Shown piece by piece: positions 18,389-27,730 of a stretch of 64,000 nt of DNA; within the stretch, counting starts at the first letter, position 1, and each line of letters opens with the position of its first letter. The position numbers and the translations under genes were made by a program. The stretch is taken from contig NZ_JAAFKG010000003.1 in the NCBI RefSeq assembly GCF_013299185.1, forward strand, positions 124,001 to 188,000, in the 5' to 3' direction. Origin of the DNA: Microcoleus sp. bin48.metabat.b7b8b9.023. Its GTDB lineage: Bacteria; Cyanobacteriota; Cyanobacteriia; Cyanobacteriales; Microcoleaceae. The notes under the pieces are model-generated. The model was not told the DNA's origin, did no database searches, and saw only the letters and a list, made by a program, of their open reading frames with translations.

Positions 18389-18712
18389 CTATGCGCGACT
18401 GGCGGACACCGCAGGAATTTTTTCTGCGGTTGCTTCCAGCATCACCTTTAAGCTGGGAAACAAGAAATGGTTCTCTTCTACGTATTGGGCTCCGAACAAA
18501 CCTTTTTCAGCCCAGAAGTATCTGTCGGTGGTATGCTCGTTACGCTTGACTAAGAGTAAAGCTGGGGGAGCAATGCCTTCGGCATGGATGAACTTGCGAG
18601 CCGCTGTTACGGGTTTATCTTCGCCGCTCTCGATGCTATATTGAGGCACACACTCTAAAATTCTGCGTCCTTCTTGTCGGCGGCGACTTTTGCGCTTGCG
18701 TCTCCTGGCCAA
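18389..18712 (-). CDS. DUF3155 family protein
   Basis: A conserved cyanobacterial protein of 107 residues, unknown function. The likely start is TTG at 18712 (reading MARRRKRKSRRRQEGRRILE), because a full AGGAGGT ribosome site sits 7 nt ahead. Longer frames beginning further upstream would run through an unrelated tandem repeat and an IS200/IS605-derived repeat. The N-terminus is extremely basic, suggesting nucleic-acid binding. The remainder (FIHAEGIAPPALLLVKRNEH then TTDRYFWAEKGLFGAQYVEE) is the well-conserved DUF3155 core. Confidence 0.85.
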   Translation of the reverse strand: MARRRKRKSRRRQEGRRILECVPQYSIESGEDKPVTAARKFIHAEGIAPPALLLVKRNEHTTDRYFWAEKGLFGAQYVEENHFLFPSLKVMLEATAEKIPAVSASRA

Positions 18713-18726
18713 TTTCTTTACCTCCT

Positions 18727-18768
18727 CTGTGAGCAGACAGTGTGAGCAGACAGTATGAGCAGACAGGT
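18727..18768. repeat. 13-bp tandem repeat, three units
   Basis: Three near-identical copies of GTGAGCAGACAGT/ATGAGCAGACAG lie between the DUF3155 start and the IS200/IS605-derived element. Confidence 0.8.
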
Positions 18769-18769
18769 T

Positions 18770-18996
18770 TTGACATACTCCCCAGCCATAAAGACATGGG
18801 GATTTTGGATTCAAACAGCTTTCCTCAAGCACAGCTTGTCTGATATTGCCGAGCATCCTAGGTTGATGCCCCAACCTATCTCAGATTTTTTGGATTATAG
18901 AGTTGAGACCGGATTTTTACATCTGGCGAATCAACAATACATGATTCAATCATCAAAGCTGTCCCGATCGGACGTGGCTTTTAATCCAATTTTTAG
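18770..18996. mobile_element. IS200/IS605-derived MITE (tnpB deleted)
   Basis: The left side (TTGACATACTCCCCAGCC...CATGGGGATT) matches the right end of the tnpB element at 15991. The right side (AAAGCTGTCC...GGACGTGGCTTT, 18955-18982, then AATCCAATTTTT) matches that element's left-end hairpin. Between them only about 150 bp remain, so this is a non-autonomous deletion form that a TnpA could have moved. Confidence 0.75.
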
Positions 18997-19276
18997 GTAA
19001 TGATAGCTACCAAATCCGAGGCCAGTATATCCGTTCTAGCTCTAAACTTCAACTGTTTTTAATATATCGACATAATCTTAACATTCGTGCCGATCGACAA
19101 AAGTGCAGCGGTTGTGGTAAAGTGGGCCGCAACTTCCGGCAGCAGCCAAGCTTGGGACTCTGGGGAAGCTATGCAGGCGGGGCTTTAAAGCAATTGTGTT
19201 TGTGAAAGCTGAATCCTGGGAACCGATCGGCCTGCCATCAAAGCCCAGATACTAGAAATTTAGCTGGAACAGCAGA

Positions 19277-19316
19277 AGCCCCACGTCTGTACGCGATAGG
19301 GTCAGCGTGGGATGAA
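19277..19316 (+). pseudogene. Solo 3' tail of a tnpB gene
   Basis: In frame GAA GCC CCA CGT CTG TAC reads EAPRLYAIGSAW, like the end GKPTLYPIG of the tnpB at 19467-20682. The palindromic CCCCACG...GATAGGGT...CGTGGG matches its right-end hairpin. It appears to be the remaining end of an otherwise lost element. Confidence 0.5.
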
Positions 19317-19466
19317 TGCGCGTGAGGCGACGATTGCCCGTCCGACAAAACCGACAATCGGCAGATCTTCGGTTGCGAGGACGGGCATGAGGAGACGAAC
19401 AAAATCCCTTGCTCTGCCATTGTCTCTATGTTATCATGATTCCAGTAACTGCGATAAAAGTCTGAA

Positions 19467-20682
19467 ATGTTAAAGCCGGTCAAAGTCAGAATTTATCCAA
19501 CCATCAAACAACAAAGTCACGCTTGCTGGAGCCTTTGGCTGTGTAAGATGGGTTTGGAATCAATCTCTGGCTACGATGTCTCAGACCTATAAAGAGACTG
19601 GGAAGGGCATATCGGCTTTGACAATGAAGAAACAGATTCCTGTCTGGAAGACTGAGCATGAATGGCTCAAAGAATGCTATTCTCAATGCCTCCAGTCCTC
19701 TGTACTTAACCTGTCTCAAGCTTTTATCAATTTCTTTGATGGTCGAGCGGCTTACCCTACCTTTAAAAAACGCCAAGGTAGACAATCGATGCAATACCCT
19801 CAGAATGTCAAAATCCTGAGTAATAGTGAGATTAAATTCCCTGGCAATCTTGGAGTGGTTAAGGCTAAAATTCATCGCGATTGTATTGGTACATTAAAGA
19901 CTGTGACGGTATCTAAAATGCCTGATGGTCGTTACTATGCCTCACTATTGATGGATGATGGTGCTGAAAGTCCAGTAACTAACGGTGATGGAAAAGCTAT
20001 CGGTCTAGACCTGGGCTTAATTGATTTCTGTGTTACCTCCGAGGGGTCTAAATACCAGAACCCTCGACACATCAAAAAGTATGAATGTAACCTTAAACGC
20101 AAGCAGCGTAAACTGTCTAGAAAGAAAGATAAAACTACCAATAAACGACGCAAGGCGAAATGTGCTGTAGCCAAAGTCCATGCAAAAATAGCTAGAGTCC
20201 GGGTCGATTTCCGACACAAACTATCCCGTAAGATAGTTAACGAAAACCAAGTTATTGTTGTCGAGAATCTGGCAGTAAAGAACATGGTAAAAAATCATAA
20301 TCTGGCTAAAAGTATTGCTGATGCTGGCTGGGGAATGTTTGGCACGATGTTAAAGTACAAAGCGGAAGCAGAAGGCAAAGTCTATCTAGAAGTAGGTCGA
20401 TTTTTCCCTTCGTCTCACCTGTGTTCAAACACTTTACTGTCGTTGCCAAAAATGGATTTATCTGTGCGTGAATTTAACTGTCCCCACTGTTCTAAGCGGC
20501 ACGATCGAGATATTAACGCAGCAGTAAATATTAAAAATGAAGGCTTACGGATATTGGCGTTGGGAACCAGCGTTACTGCCCTTGGAGGCAATGTAAGACC
20601 AAAACAGTATGGGCGCAAGTCCACTACTGCCCTTGGCGGTTGCCCAAGAAGAGGGAAGCCCACACTCTACCCGATAGGGTGA
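19467..20682 (+). pseudogene. tnpB: TnpB (IS200/IS605), frameshifted near the start
   Basis: From ATG 19467 the frame reads MLKPVKVRIYPTIKQQ. After a one-base shift near 19512 it continues KVTLAGAFGCVRWVWNQSLA and on through TMSQTYKETGKG to the stop at 20682. RuvC residues are present: Asp in KAIGLDLGLIDFC, Glu in VVVENLAVKNMVKNHNLAKS, Asp in HDRDINAAVNI. The zinc finger is partly degenerate: CPHC is kept, but the first pair reads CSNTLL instead of CxxC. An internal start at 19576 would give a 368-residue protein lacking the N-terminus. The right-end hairpin (CCACACTC...GAGTGTGTGG) follows at about 20655-20692. Confidence 0.8.
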
Positions 20683-20732
20683 GTGTGTGGTAGTTCACTT
20701 AAAATTCCGTAAAAGATCTTAATGTGGCACTC

Positions 20733-22118
20733 ATGTTAATGCCAGCCAGTTCAGAATTTGTCAAGCTTTGTCGATCGCAGGTGGCGATCGCCGTCAGTTT
20801 GGGCGCGACATTCAGCGCAGTATACCTGACACAAGAGCTGGTAGAAGGCAGCGAGGCAAAGTTAGTGCCGATCGCAGTTTACCCAGAAACCTCAGTCGAA
20901 CCAGAAAATCAAGAGTTGAGGCTCGAACCGGCTTCAAGCTCGACAGTGAAATCGATGCCGCGGCGGCTGGCTGCGCCGGCTTTGGCTGTGGAAGCATCAA
21001 CCGTGGGCGCGATCGCACCCGAGCCACTGCCCGGTTTTGAAAACAGTTCCAATCAGTGCCAAGGCCCGGGGAATGTGTGGCAGCAACGGAGGCAAATAGT
21101 GACGCCTCTGATACACGAGGACGCTGTCCTGGGACTCCTGGTCAGCGGTAGGGAAGACAGGGCTTGGAACGATCGAGAGGAGGCTCAGATCCAACAAATT
21201 GCTCGCACTTTGGCCCTAGCGTGCATTTTAGACCAGCGATCGCAGTGGATGCATCAGGAATTGGGATCTTCCCGGCAAATCCAGGCTCAGGTTTATGACA
21301 CGATGCACAACTTGCTGCACCAGTTCAAGAGTCCGCTGACAGCGTTGCGAACTTTTGGCAAACTGTTAGCGCGCAGGCTGGTACCAGAAGACAAAAACCG
21401 CAATGTGGCTTTTAGTATTGTCCGAGAGAGCGATAGGCTCTCTGAATTGCTCGGCCAGTTCGATCGCACAGTAGATACCGGCGAAGCAAATCTCAGACTC
21501 CCATCAGGCACTTCAGAAACAGCAACTTCCAATATCCAATTAATCCAGCATTCTCCTCTGTCGCTGTTACCAGTGGCCAATTTGGACGAATCCTGTGTAG
21601 TGACATTCGTCTTAAAACCCCTGTTAATTTCCGCCGAGGCGATCGCATCGGAAAGGCATCTGTCATTGTTAGCCGACATTCCGGCGGATTTGCCACCAGT
21701 CTCGGCGAGCGATCGAGCTTTGCGCGAAGTTTTGAGCAACCTAATTGACAATGCTTTGAAATATACCCCCGCCGGCCGCCAAATTTATATTAAAGTAAGC
21801 TACGAAGCGAACCACCGCCCCTTACCTGCCATAGCAGTTGCAGTCAGCGACACAGGTTCCGGCATTCCCCCCCAGGATTTAGAGCATTTATTTGAGCGGC
21901 ACTACCGGGGAGAAAAAGCCCAGACAGAAATTCCCGGCACAGGATTGGGTTTGGCGATCGCCCGCGATTTAGTCCGCCAAATGCAAGGAGAAATCCAAGT
22001 ATTTTCCCCAGTAAATCCGGAATGGCTTCCATCTAGTGCAGCTCATTTATATCCAACGGATAGCGGCACTACATTCGTCATTTGGCTGCCGGTGAAGAAG
22101 GAGAACAACTGTTTGTAG
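20733..22118 (+). CDS. GAF-type sensor histidine kinase (soluble)
   Basis: About 461 residues from ATG 20733; a GTG at 20724 is a possible earlier start. The N-terminal part (about 5-175) looks like a divergent GAF domain (IVTPLIHEDAVLGLLVSGRE, then WNDREEAQIQQIARTLALAC). HisKA follows, with the probable phosphoacceptor His196 in LLHQFKSPLTALRTFGKLL; the usual HExRxP is HQFKSP here, as in other cyanobacterial kinases of this kind. HATPase_c motifs are NLIDNALKYTPAG, DTGSGIP and GTGLGLAI. No membrane segment or receiver is present, and the signal and partner regulator are unknown. It lies 50 bp after a tnpB relic. Confidence 0.85.
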   Translation: MLMPASSEFVKLCRSQVAIAVSLGATFSAVYLTQELVEGSEAKLVPIAVYPETSVEPENQELRLEPASSSTVKSMPRRLAAPALAVEASTVGAIAPEPLPGFENSSNQCQGPGNVWQQRRQIVTPLIHEDAVLGLLVSGREDRAWNDREEAQIQQIARTLALACILDQRSQWMHQELGSSRQIQAQVYDTMHNLLHQFKSPLTALRTFGKLLARRLVPEDKNRNVAFSIVRESDRLSELLGQFDRTVDTGEANLRLPSGTSETATSNIQLIQHSPLSLLPVANLDESCVVTFVLKPLLISAEAIASERHLSLLADIPADLPPVSASDRALREVLSNLIDNALKYTPAGRQIYIKVSYEANHRPLPAIAVAVSDTGSGIPPQDLEHLFERHYRGEKAQTEIPGTGLGLAIARDLVRQMQGEIQVFSPVNPEWLPSSAAHLYPTDSGTTFVIWLPVKKENNCL

Positions 22119-22165
22119 TGCGGACTGAAGTCCGCAATATTGAGCGGACTGAAGTCCGCACTACA
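22119..22165. repeat. 'GCGGACTGAAGTCCGC' repeat pair
   Basis: Two palindromic units TGCGGACTGAAGTCCGCA follow the kinase gene and could act as a transcription terminator hairpin. Same family as 57310-57365. Confidence 0.7.
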
Positions 22166-22267
22166 AGCCTTACTTATTGGGATCAATAGATCGGACATGA
22201 TATCATTGCCAATCTAAAATTTAAAATATAAAATAGTCTCACAAACTCTATACCTGGGAAAAACCAT

Positions 22268-22951
22268 ATGAAGCATCTGCCTTTATTCGATAAAATTCCC
22301 AACTTTTCAAATCTTTTAGAAAATCTCAAAAAACACTTTTTTACTGTACCATTTTTAGTTATTTTCAACACTCTGACTGTCCTGATTTTAGGCGGGCTGA
22401 GCCTATACGCCAAACTCAACAACCAGGGAGACGGAGTTGAACGCCTCTTTAGCGATCCTTTTAATTCCTGGTTCCCTTACGAAGGCCTCCTAACCGGAAT
22501 TTCCGAAGTCCTCTGGTGCATCCCAGTCGCAATTTGTGCATTTACATTCGGAGTCCTGCGCCAAAAAGACCCCCGCAGTCGATCGGCAATATTCTTCTTT
22601 TTTAGTGCTTTACTGATGGGAGTCTTTTTCTTGGATGACAGGTTTCGGATGACTTTGATTCTTTCTCAGTTGGGAATATCTAAGAAATTAATTTATTTGT
22701 GTTATGGTACTGGCGTTTTCCTTTACGGAATTAAATTTTGGCGATACATCAAAACCACTCCTTACCTGCCCTTAATTGCCGCATTTCTCTTATTTGCTAT
22801 CTCGCGGTTTGAGGATATTATAGACACTGGTAGTCTAGGAGTACACGCCATGTTAGAAGATGGCACTAAGTTATTAGCTCTTCTGAATTTGGCCATGTAT
22901 TTTTGGCACGTATGTTATCAAGCAATTTGTCAGTTGACAGTTGACAGTTGA
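22268..22951 (+). CDS. Six-span integral membrane protein of unknown function
   Basis: A 227-residue protein with about six hydrophobic segments (around 26-50, 75-98, 107-125, 137-158, 163-183, 197-218). A short amphipathic N-terminus precedes them. No transporter or enzyme motif is recognised; acidic residues lie near the membrane segments (FLDDRF, RFEDIID). The last codons (LTVDS and the stop) come from the TGACAGT heptamer array that starts here, so the original C-terminus may have been altered by repeat invasion. Confidence 0.7.
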   Translation: MKHLPLFDKIPNFSNLLENLKKHFFTVPFLVIFNTLTVLILGGLSLYAKLNNQGDGVERLFSDPFNSWFPYEGLLTGISEVLWCIPVAICAFTFGVLRQKDPRSRSAIFFFFSALLMGVFFLDDRFRMTLILSQLGISKKLIYLCYGTGVFLYGIKFWRYIKTTPYLPLIAAFLLFAISRFEDIIDTGSLGVHAMLEDGTKLLALLNLAMYFWHVCYQAICQLTVDS

Positions 22952-23175
22952 CAGTTGACAGTTGACAGTTGACAGTTGACAGTTGACAGTTGACAGTTGA
23001 CAGTTGGCAGTTGGCAGTTGACAGTCATTGGAAGCAATTACTAATTACCAATTCCAATCCGCAATGCCCAATGCCCAATGCCCCATCCCTCCGCTTCGCT
23101 TCGCCCTGTTTGGCCTTCTTCCCAATGCCCTGTTTGGCCTTCTTCCCAATGCCCCATGCCCCATGCCCCATTACC
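22930..23175. repeat. TGACAGT and GCCCAAT heptamer arrays
   Basis: About a dozen tandem units of TTGACAG (22930-23022) are followed by GCCCAAT/GCCCCAT units and a duplicated CCCTGTTTGGCCTTCTTCCC segment (23096-23150). The arrays bridge two convergent genes and supply the final codons of both. Confidence 0.9.
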
Positions 23176-24169
23176 GATTCCCAATTACAAACAAACTTTT
23201 AATGTTTTGTTTATTCTTCTGGCTAAAACTGTCAGGCAATCCGCGAAACCCCTGGAAATTCAGAAATTGAAACCCGCGAGTATCAGTCAGTAACTTTTGC
23301 GTAGAAGGTTTTTGAGCCGAAGTTGCAGCATGAGAGGCAATTTCTTTCTCTACTGTTAACACATTTCCGTAAAGATTGGCAATTATTTCTTGACCTCCGG
23401 CAGTCATTTTCAAATGCTGCAATCCTTCTTGAATGTAGGGATAGACAACATTCCAAAAAAACTTGGGATAGCCCGATCGCAAATCTGCCGGATGGCGGTA
23501 GCCTAGATTTTTATTACTACCTATTTCTTCAAATTCATAAAACAGCGCCGGTATTTTTTGCAAGTAGCGGGGGTCGCTGAGTTGACCGAGCAAATCTGCT
23601 GCCCGCACTAAGCCGGGATAATTGCCAGTACAAGAGTGTTCTTCGTCGTTCGGTACGGGAAAGCGAGTCAATTCAATATTGCGTATAATAGCCTCTGAAT
23701 CAATCAAATCGTGACCTAAAAAATGTTCTTGTACGAACATTTTACCCCGGTCTATATGATAGGGAGTTAAGCTAGCATCAGTTGTACCCGATTCTAGATA
23801 AATTGTATTGCTGTCAGTGCCTGTCGCATACAATCTTTCGCTTTGTCTATCTTGGGGGCAGATTCCTTTGACGTAACCGATATCGTGGCACAGCCAAGAA
23901 ACGATCGCCTCTAGCCAATTTTCTGGGGAGATGTTTCCTTCGCTGAGGTATTTACCGCGCAATATTTCTTGCCCTACTAAGGTGACAAGAACTGTATGTT
24001 CGACGTTGTGATAAAGAGCGTCGCTGCTGGCAATGTTTTCTAAAGCTAGGCTGACAACCTGTTCGATAAGTCTGGCGCTGTCAGATTTAATGTTCCCGTA
24101 AGTGTTTCGGTATCCGGCTTTTAAGCTTTCAGTTAAGGAACTGATGATGACTGTGGTGGGGTTCAACAT
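23171..24169 (-). CDS. HD-domain metal-dependent phosphohydrolase
   Basis: A 332-residue predicted phosphohydrolase. HD-superfamily ligands are visible: His54/His58 in YHNVEHT, His95-Asp96 in LCHDIGY and Asp192 in RAADLLGQLSDP, the H...HD...D pattern. Such enzymes hydrolyse nucleotides or cyclic nucleotides; the substrate here is unknown. The C-terminal about 45 residues after SAQKPSTQK look unconserved, and the last few (FVIGNR) lie in the heptamer-repeat zone. In this window it precedes GAF-containing signalling genes, but they are on the other strand, so linkage is weak. Confidence 0.85.
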   Translation of the reverse strand: MLNPTTVIISSLTESLKAGYRNTYGNIKSDSARLIEQVVSLALENIASSDALYHNVEHTVLVTLVGQEILRGKYLSEGNISPENWLEAIVSWLCHDIGYVKGICPQDRQSERLYATGTDSNTIYLESGTTDASLTPYHIDRGKMFVQEHFLGHDLIDSEAIIRNIELTRFPVPNDEEHSCTGNYPGLVRAADLLGQLSDPRYLQKIPALFYEFEEIGSNKNLGYRHPADLRSGYPKFFWNVVYPYIQEGLQHLKMTAGGQEIIANLYGNVLTVEKEIASHAATSAQKPSTQKLLTDTRGFQFLNFQGFRGLPDSFSQKNKQNIKSLFVIGNR

Positions 24170-24675
24170 TTGTAGTTACCTTGATGGCGGGTGATTGCGA
24201 ACTATTGCATATTTGCAATTAGTTTGTCAGAGGAGTATTTTTTTTCCAAGAAGTCATTTGTGCAGTCAATCTAAAATCTAAAATCTAAAATCTAAAATCT
24301 AAAATGGATCGACTGGCTGTTGGTTTTTATTGTCACCGATCGCAATTGGCGATCGCAACCAGAAAAGCTCATAAGTTTGACAGTTTTTGCGCCTCAGCAA
24401 TTTCCCGCTGATTGGGGAGCTACGGCAATACCTCATAAAACCTCATAAAACCTCAGGAAAGCAAAGGAGCAGCTAACTCGACTCGGAATTTGCCGTGCAA
24501 GCCCTCAGCTCGGCTGCTGGCTTGAATGTTGACCCGGGAGGTTATACAATTTATAAAAAGTCTTGCTATGAATGAAGTGTGGGATTTTTTTCCTAAAACC
24601 AACCTACAGCAGGCAAGCTCCCAAGCCCGATCGCCATCAGTGATTCCCAAATCTAAAATCTAAAATCTACAATCT
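24170..24675. other. Intergenic region with TCTAAAA heptamers
   Basis: Units of ATCTAAA repeat at 24268-24306 and 24645-24668. CCTCATAAAA repeats near 24431-24455. No gene is supported. Confidence 0.5.
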
Positions 24676-24801
24676 ATAGCAATCCTAAATGATTTGTGTC
24701 ATTCTCTTGTAGGGGCAAACCCCCCGTGGTTGCCCGATAGATAGGGGTAGGCACGGGGGCACTACCCCTACAAATATTCATGAATCATTTAGGATGGCTA
24801 T
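24676..24801. mobile_element. MITE with ATAGCAATCCTAAATGATT ends
   Basis: Terminal inverted repeats ATAGCAATCCTAAATGATT (24676) and AATCATTTAGGATGGCTAT (to 24801) match at all but one base. The core holds GTAGGGGCAAACCCCCCGTG and its partial complement. The right end contains an ATG that could serve as start of the next gene. A second copy is cut by the window's left edge. Confidence 0.8.
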
Positions 24802-24826
24802 ACAATCGAAATACGTTAGTACAAAA

Positions 24827-26866
24827 ATGAATATTCAAGAAGCTTTAGAATTTATAGAAAACTCAGTTCACCTCAAAACAGGCAAACACCTCAACGATTT
24901 GGAAAGGCAGGTTTTTATCGGGACTTGGCAAGGACAAACCTATGAGCAGATTTACCCATTAAACCCGGAATATGTCGAAAAAGATGTAGGTTACAAGCTG
25001 TGGCAGAAGCTGTCAAGTATCTTGGGAGAGAAAGTTACAAAAAAGAACGTGCGAGGAGCCATAGCTCGATCGATCGCGCGACAGGAAATGCGATCGGCAG
25101 AACATCTAAAACAGCCTTCCCAGACTGAACCGAGGAATGGGACAAATCAGGGAAAACGAGTTTTTATTAGCTATTGCAACCAAGAACCCGATCTGAGTTT
25201 GGCACTGGAGCTTGCCGAAGGCATAAATGCAACGGGACACCAAGTATTCGCTGCCAATATTGGGGCGGTTTATCCCGATCGCGAATCAGCAAAAAACTGG
25301 CTTTCTCAAGTTGACTTTCAATTAGAACAGTGTGACTATTTTTTATTGTTGCTGTCCGGAGAAACGGCAGTTAGTGAAATAGTTATGGAAGAATTGCGGA
25401 AAATCAAAGAATTGCGCTACAGACGGCAAAATCCGGCCCCTGCCGTGTTGCCAATTCGAGTCAATTATCCTCCCAGCATACGGCTAAACCACGACTTGCG
25501 GAACTACATAAACGATACTCAGCAGCGGGAGTGGACATCACCGGCTGACACGGTACTGCTCCTACAAGAAATCAACCAAATGCTGTTAGAAACAGTCGCT
25601 GGGGAAAGCACAGTACAGCCAGCAGGTACATCGCAAACAGATACAGAAGATGACATATCCGCAGGATTTATAGTTAATTTAAACCTGCTGGCGGCAGAGC
25701 ATTCTTTCCCTAAAAGTGCGACTCAGACTGTAACCATTTCTCGGACTCTGCCGCTTTCAAATCCTCCATCACCCGCCGCAGAGCCGCAGATTCCCCAAGG
25801 ACAAGTCAGGCTGGATTCGGCTTTTTATGTCGATCGCGTTCCCTGGGAAGCTCAGTGTTACAAGGAACTTTTGCAGCCGGGAACTTTAATTAGGATTAAA
25901 GCACCGAGACAAATGGGCAAAACTTCGTTAATGGCGAGGATTCTTTATCAGGCAAAAGAACAAGGCTATCGCACTGTTCCTCTGAGTTTTCAACACGCAG
26001 ATGCTGCGTCATTTGCCAATCTCAATTCACTGCTGAGGTGGTTCTGCACCAAAATTACGCGCAAGCTGCGTTTGCCTCACCAGATTGACGATTATTGGAC
26101 GGATACTTACGGCAGCAAAGATAATTGTACGGCTTATTTTGAAGATTTTTTGTTGTCGGAAAACAATGCACCGCTGGTCTTAGGATTGGATGAGGTCGAT
26201 CGCGTTTTCCAGTATCCTACAATTGCCGATGATTTTTTTGGGCTGCTCAGGGCCTGGTACGAAGAAGCCGGATATGGCGACAGCGACAGCGAACTGTGGG
26301 CAAAACTGCGTTTGGTAGTGGTGCATTCAACAGAAGTTTACATTCCGCTGAACGTAAATCAATCACCTTTCAATGTGGGATTGCCCATAGAATTGTCCGA
26401 GTTTAGCGCCGAACAAGTGGCAGATTTAGCGAGAAGGCACGGGCTGAATTGGCAAATAAATATGGTGGAAAAATTGATGAATATTGTGGGGGGTCATCCC
26501 TATTTGGTGCGGGTAGCTTTATATCACATTGCTCAAGAATTTGCTCTTTTCAATCGCCGATTTTCAGGTTCTGCAAAAGAACAAAAAGATTTAGAGGAAA
26601 CTTTAGATCGACTTTTAGAACTTGCTCCTACCGAAGCAGGAATTTACGGCGATCATTTGCGCCGTCATTTGTGGAATTTGCAAGAACATCAGGAGTTAGC
26701 AGCGGCTTTTAGCAGGGTAGTAGCAGCTAATGAACCTGTAGAGTTAGAATCTGTGCTGGCGTTTAAGTTGCACAGTTTGGGGTTGGTGCAGTTGCGGGGA
26801 AATGAGGTAACTGTGCGCTTTGAGTTGTACCGTCAATATTTTAGCGATCGACTAAAATGTATTTAA
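24827..26866 (+). CDS. TIR-AAA_35 signalling ATPase
   Basis: 679 residues from ATG 24827 (MNIQEALEFIENSVHLKTGK), the start matching family N-termini; an ATG at 24794 inside the MITE would add 11 residues. Order of domains: an N-terminal helical/HTH-like region seen in cyanobacterial NTPases (about 1-85, LNDLERQVFIGTWQGQTYEQ), a TIR domain (about 108-245, RVFISYCNQEPDLSLALELA, candidate catalytic Glu184 in AVSEIVMEEL), then an AAA_35 P-loop ATPase (about 325-679). The last has Walker A APRQMGKTSLM (Lys365), Walker B LVLGLDEVDRVF (Asp455-Glu456), and the GGHPYLVR motif. TIR domains with this Glu often hydrolyse NAD. A STAND-like switch controlling a TIR effector is inferred. Phage defence is possible but unproven. 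Confidence 0.85.
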   Translation: MNIQEALEFIENSVHLKTGKHLNDLERQVFIGTWQGQTYEQIYPLNPEYVEKDVGYKLWQKLSSILGEKVTKKNVRGAIARSIARQEMRSAEHLKQPSQTEPRNGTNQGKRVFISYCNQEPDLSLALELAEGINATGHQVFAANIGAVYPDRESAKNWLSQVDFQLEQCDYFLLLLSGETAVSEIVMEELRKIKELRYRRQNPAPAVLPIRVNYPPSIRLNHDLRNYINDTQQREWTSPADTVLLLQEINQMLLETVAGESTVQPAGTSQTDTEDDISAGFIVNLNLLAAEHSFPKSATQTVTISRTLPLSNPPSPAAEPQIPQGQVRLDSAFYVDRVPWEAQCYKELLQPGTLIRIKAPRQMGKTSLMARILYQAKEQGYRTVPLSFQHADAASFANLNSLLRWFCTKITRKLRLPHQIDDYWTDTYGSKDNCTAYFEDFLLSENNAPLVLGLDEVDRVFQYPTIADDFFGLLRAWYEEAGYGDSDSELWAKLRLVVVHSTEVYIPLNVNQSPFNVGLPIELSEFSAEQVADLARRHGLNWQINMVEKLMNIVGGHPYLVRVALYHIAQEFALFNRRFSGSAKEQKDLEETLDRLLELAPTEAGIYGDHLRRHLWNLQEHQELAAAFSRVVAANEPVELESVLAFKLHSLGLVQLRGNEVTVRFELYRQYFSDRLKCI

Positions 26867-26906
26867 GATTAATCTAACTTACAACACTCTTGCGGGAGGT
26901 AATAAA

Positions 26907-27683
26907 ATGCCGTCTCCATTTCCCGGGGTAGACCCTTACTTAGAAAATCCTGAATTTTGGCCGGAAGTTCATCACCGCTTAATTACGGCGATCGCCATTG
27001 CGATCGGGCCTGCGCTGCGCCCGAAATACCGATCGGCAATTGAAAAGCGGATTTATTTGAGCGAGGCCGAAGATAGCGATTTGTTGGGAATTCCTGACGT
27101 GAGAGTATTCGATCGCCCGTCCACCGCCAGCCCATCTGTTATGACTGCAACGCTCCCCCATTCCGAACCGATGACAGTTACGGTACCAATATTAGAAGAA
27201 GCTAGGGAAGGCTATTTAGAACTCCGAGAGGTAGGTACAAATCGGGTCATCACAGTCATAGAAATTCTTTCCCCAAAAAACAAACGGACTGGCAAAGGTC
27301 GAGAGGAATATGAAAACAAGCGGCAAGAAGTGTTGAGAAGTGCCTCGCATTTAATAGAAATTGACTTGCTCAGGGCGGGGAGACAAATGCCTGTAACGGG
27401 CGGGACTAACACGGATTATCGAATTTTAATTAGCAGGGCAAATCGCCGCCCAAAAGCTCAGTTATATGCTTTTACGCTACGAGAAGAAATTCCCCCATTT
27501 TTCTTGCCATTGCAGCCGGGAGATACAGAATTTCAGGTAGATTTGCAAGCTTTGTTCGGCGGTGTTTATGACAGAGCGGGATTTGATTTGTCGATCGACT
27601 ATGCTCAGCAGCCTGTACCGCGACGGTCGGAAGAGGATGCTGTTTGGGCACAGGCGCTGTTGCAGGCAAGGGGATTGGGGTGA
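26907..27683 (+). CDS. DUF4058 family protein
   Basis: A 258-residue protein, MPSPFPGVDPYLENPEFWPE and VHHRLITAIAIAIGPALRPK, the start typical of DUF4058, a family abundant in cyanobacteria and of unknown function. Central motifs YLELREVGTNRVITVIEILS and PKNKRTGKGREEYENKRQEV followed by HLIEIDLLRAGRQMP resemble a PD-(D/E)XK/Uma2-like nuclease core (E..E-x-K/D-x-L pattern), which is a structural inference. The ribosome site GGGAGGT is strong. It starts 40 bp after the TIR-AAA_35 gene and is probably co-transcribed. Confidence 0.85.
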   Translation: MPSPFPGVDPYLENPEFWPEVHHRLITAIAIAIGPALRPKYRSAIEKRIYLSEAEDSDLLGIPDVRVFDRPSTASPSVMTATLPHSEPMTVTVPILEEAREGYLELREVGTNRVITVIEILSPKNKRTGKGREEYENKRQEVLRSASHLIEIDLLRAGRQMPVTGGTNTDYRILISRANRRPKAQLYAFTLREEIPPFFLPLQPGDTEFQVDLQALFGGVYDRAGFDLSIDYAQQPVPRRSEEDAVWAQALLQARGLG

Positions 27684-27730
27684 ACGGGGAGTTATTTCGG
27701 GCGAAAATATCATGTGTAGGAGTAAAATAA

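Noticed and set aside
22930-23022. Heptamer array considered as an iteron-type origin
   Set aside because: The same array occurs after many genes in the window and no replication protein is adjacent.
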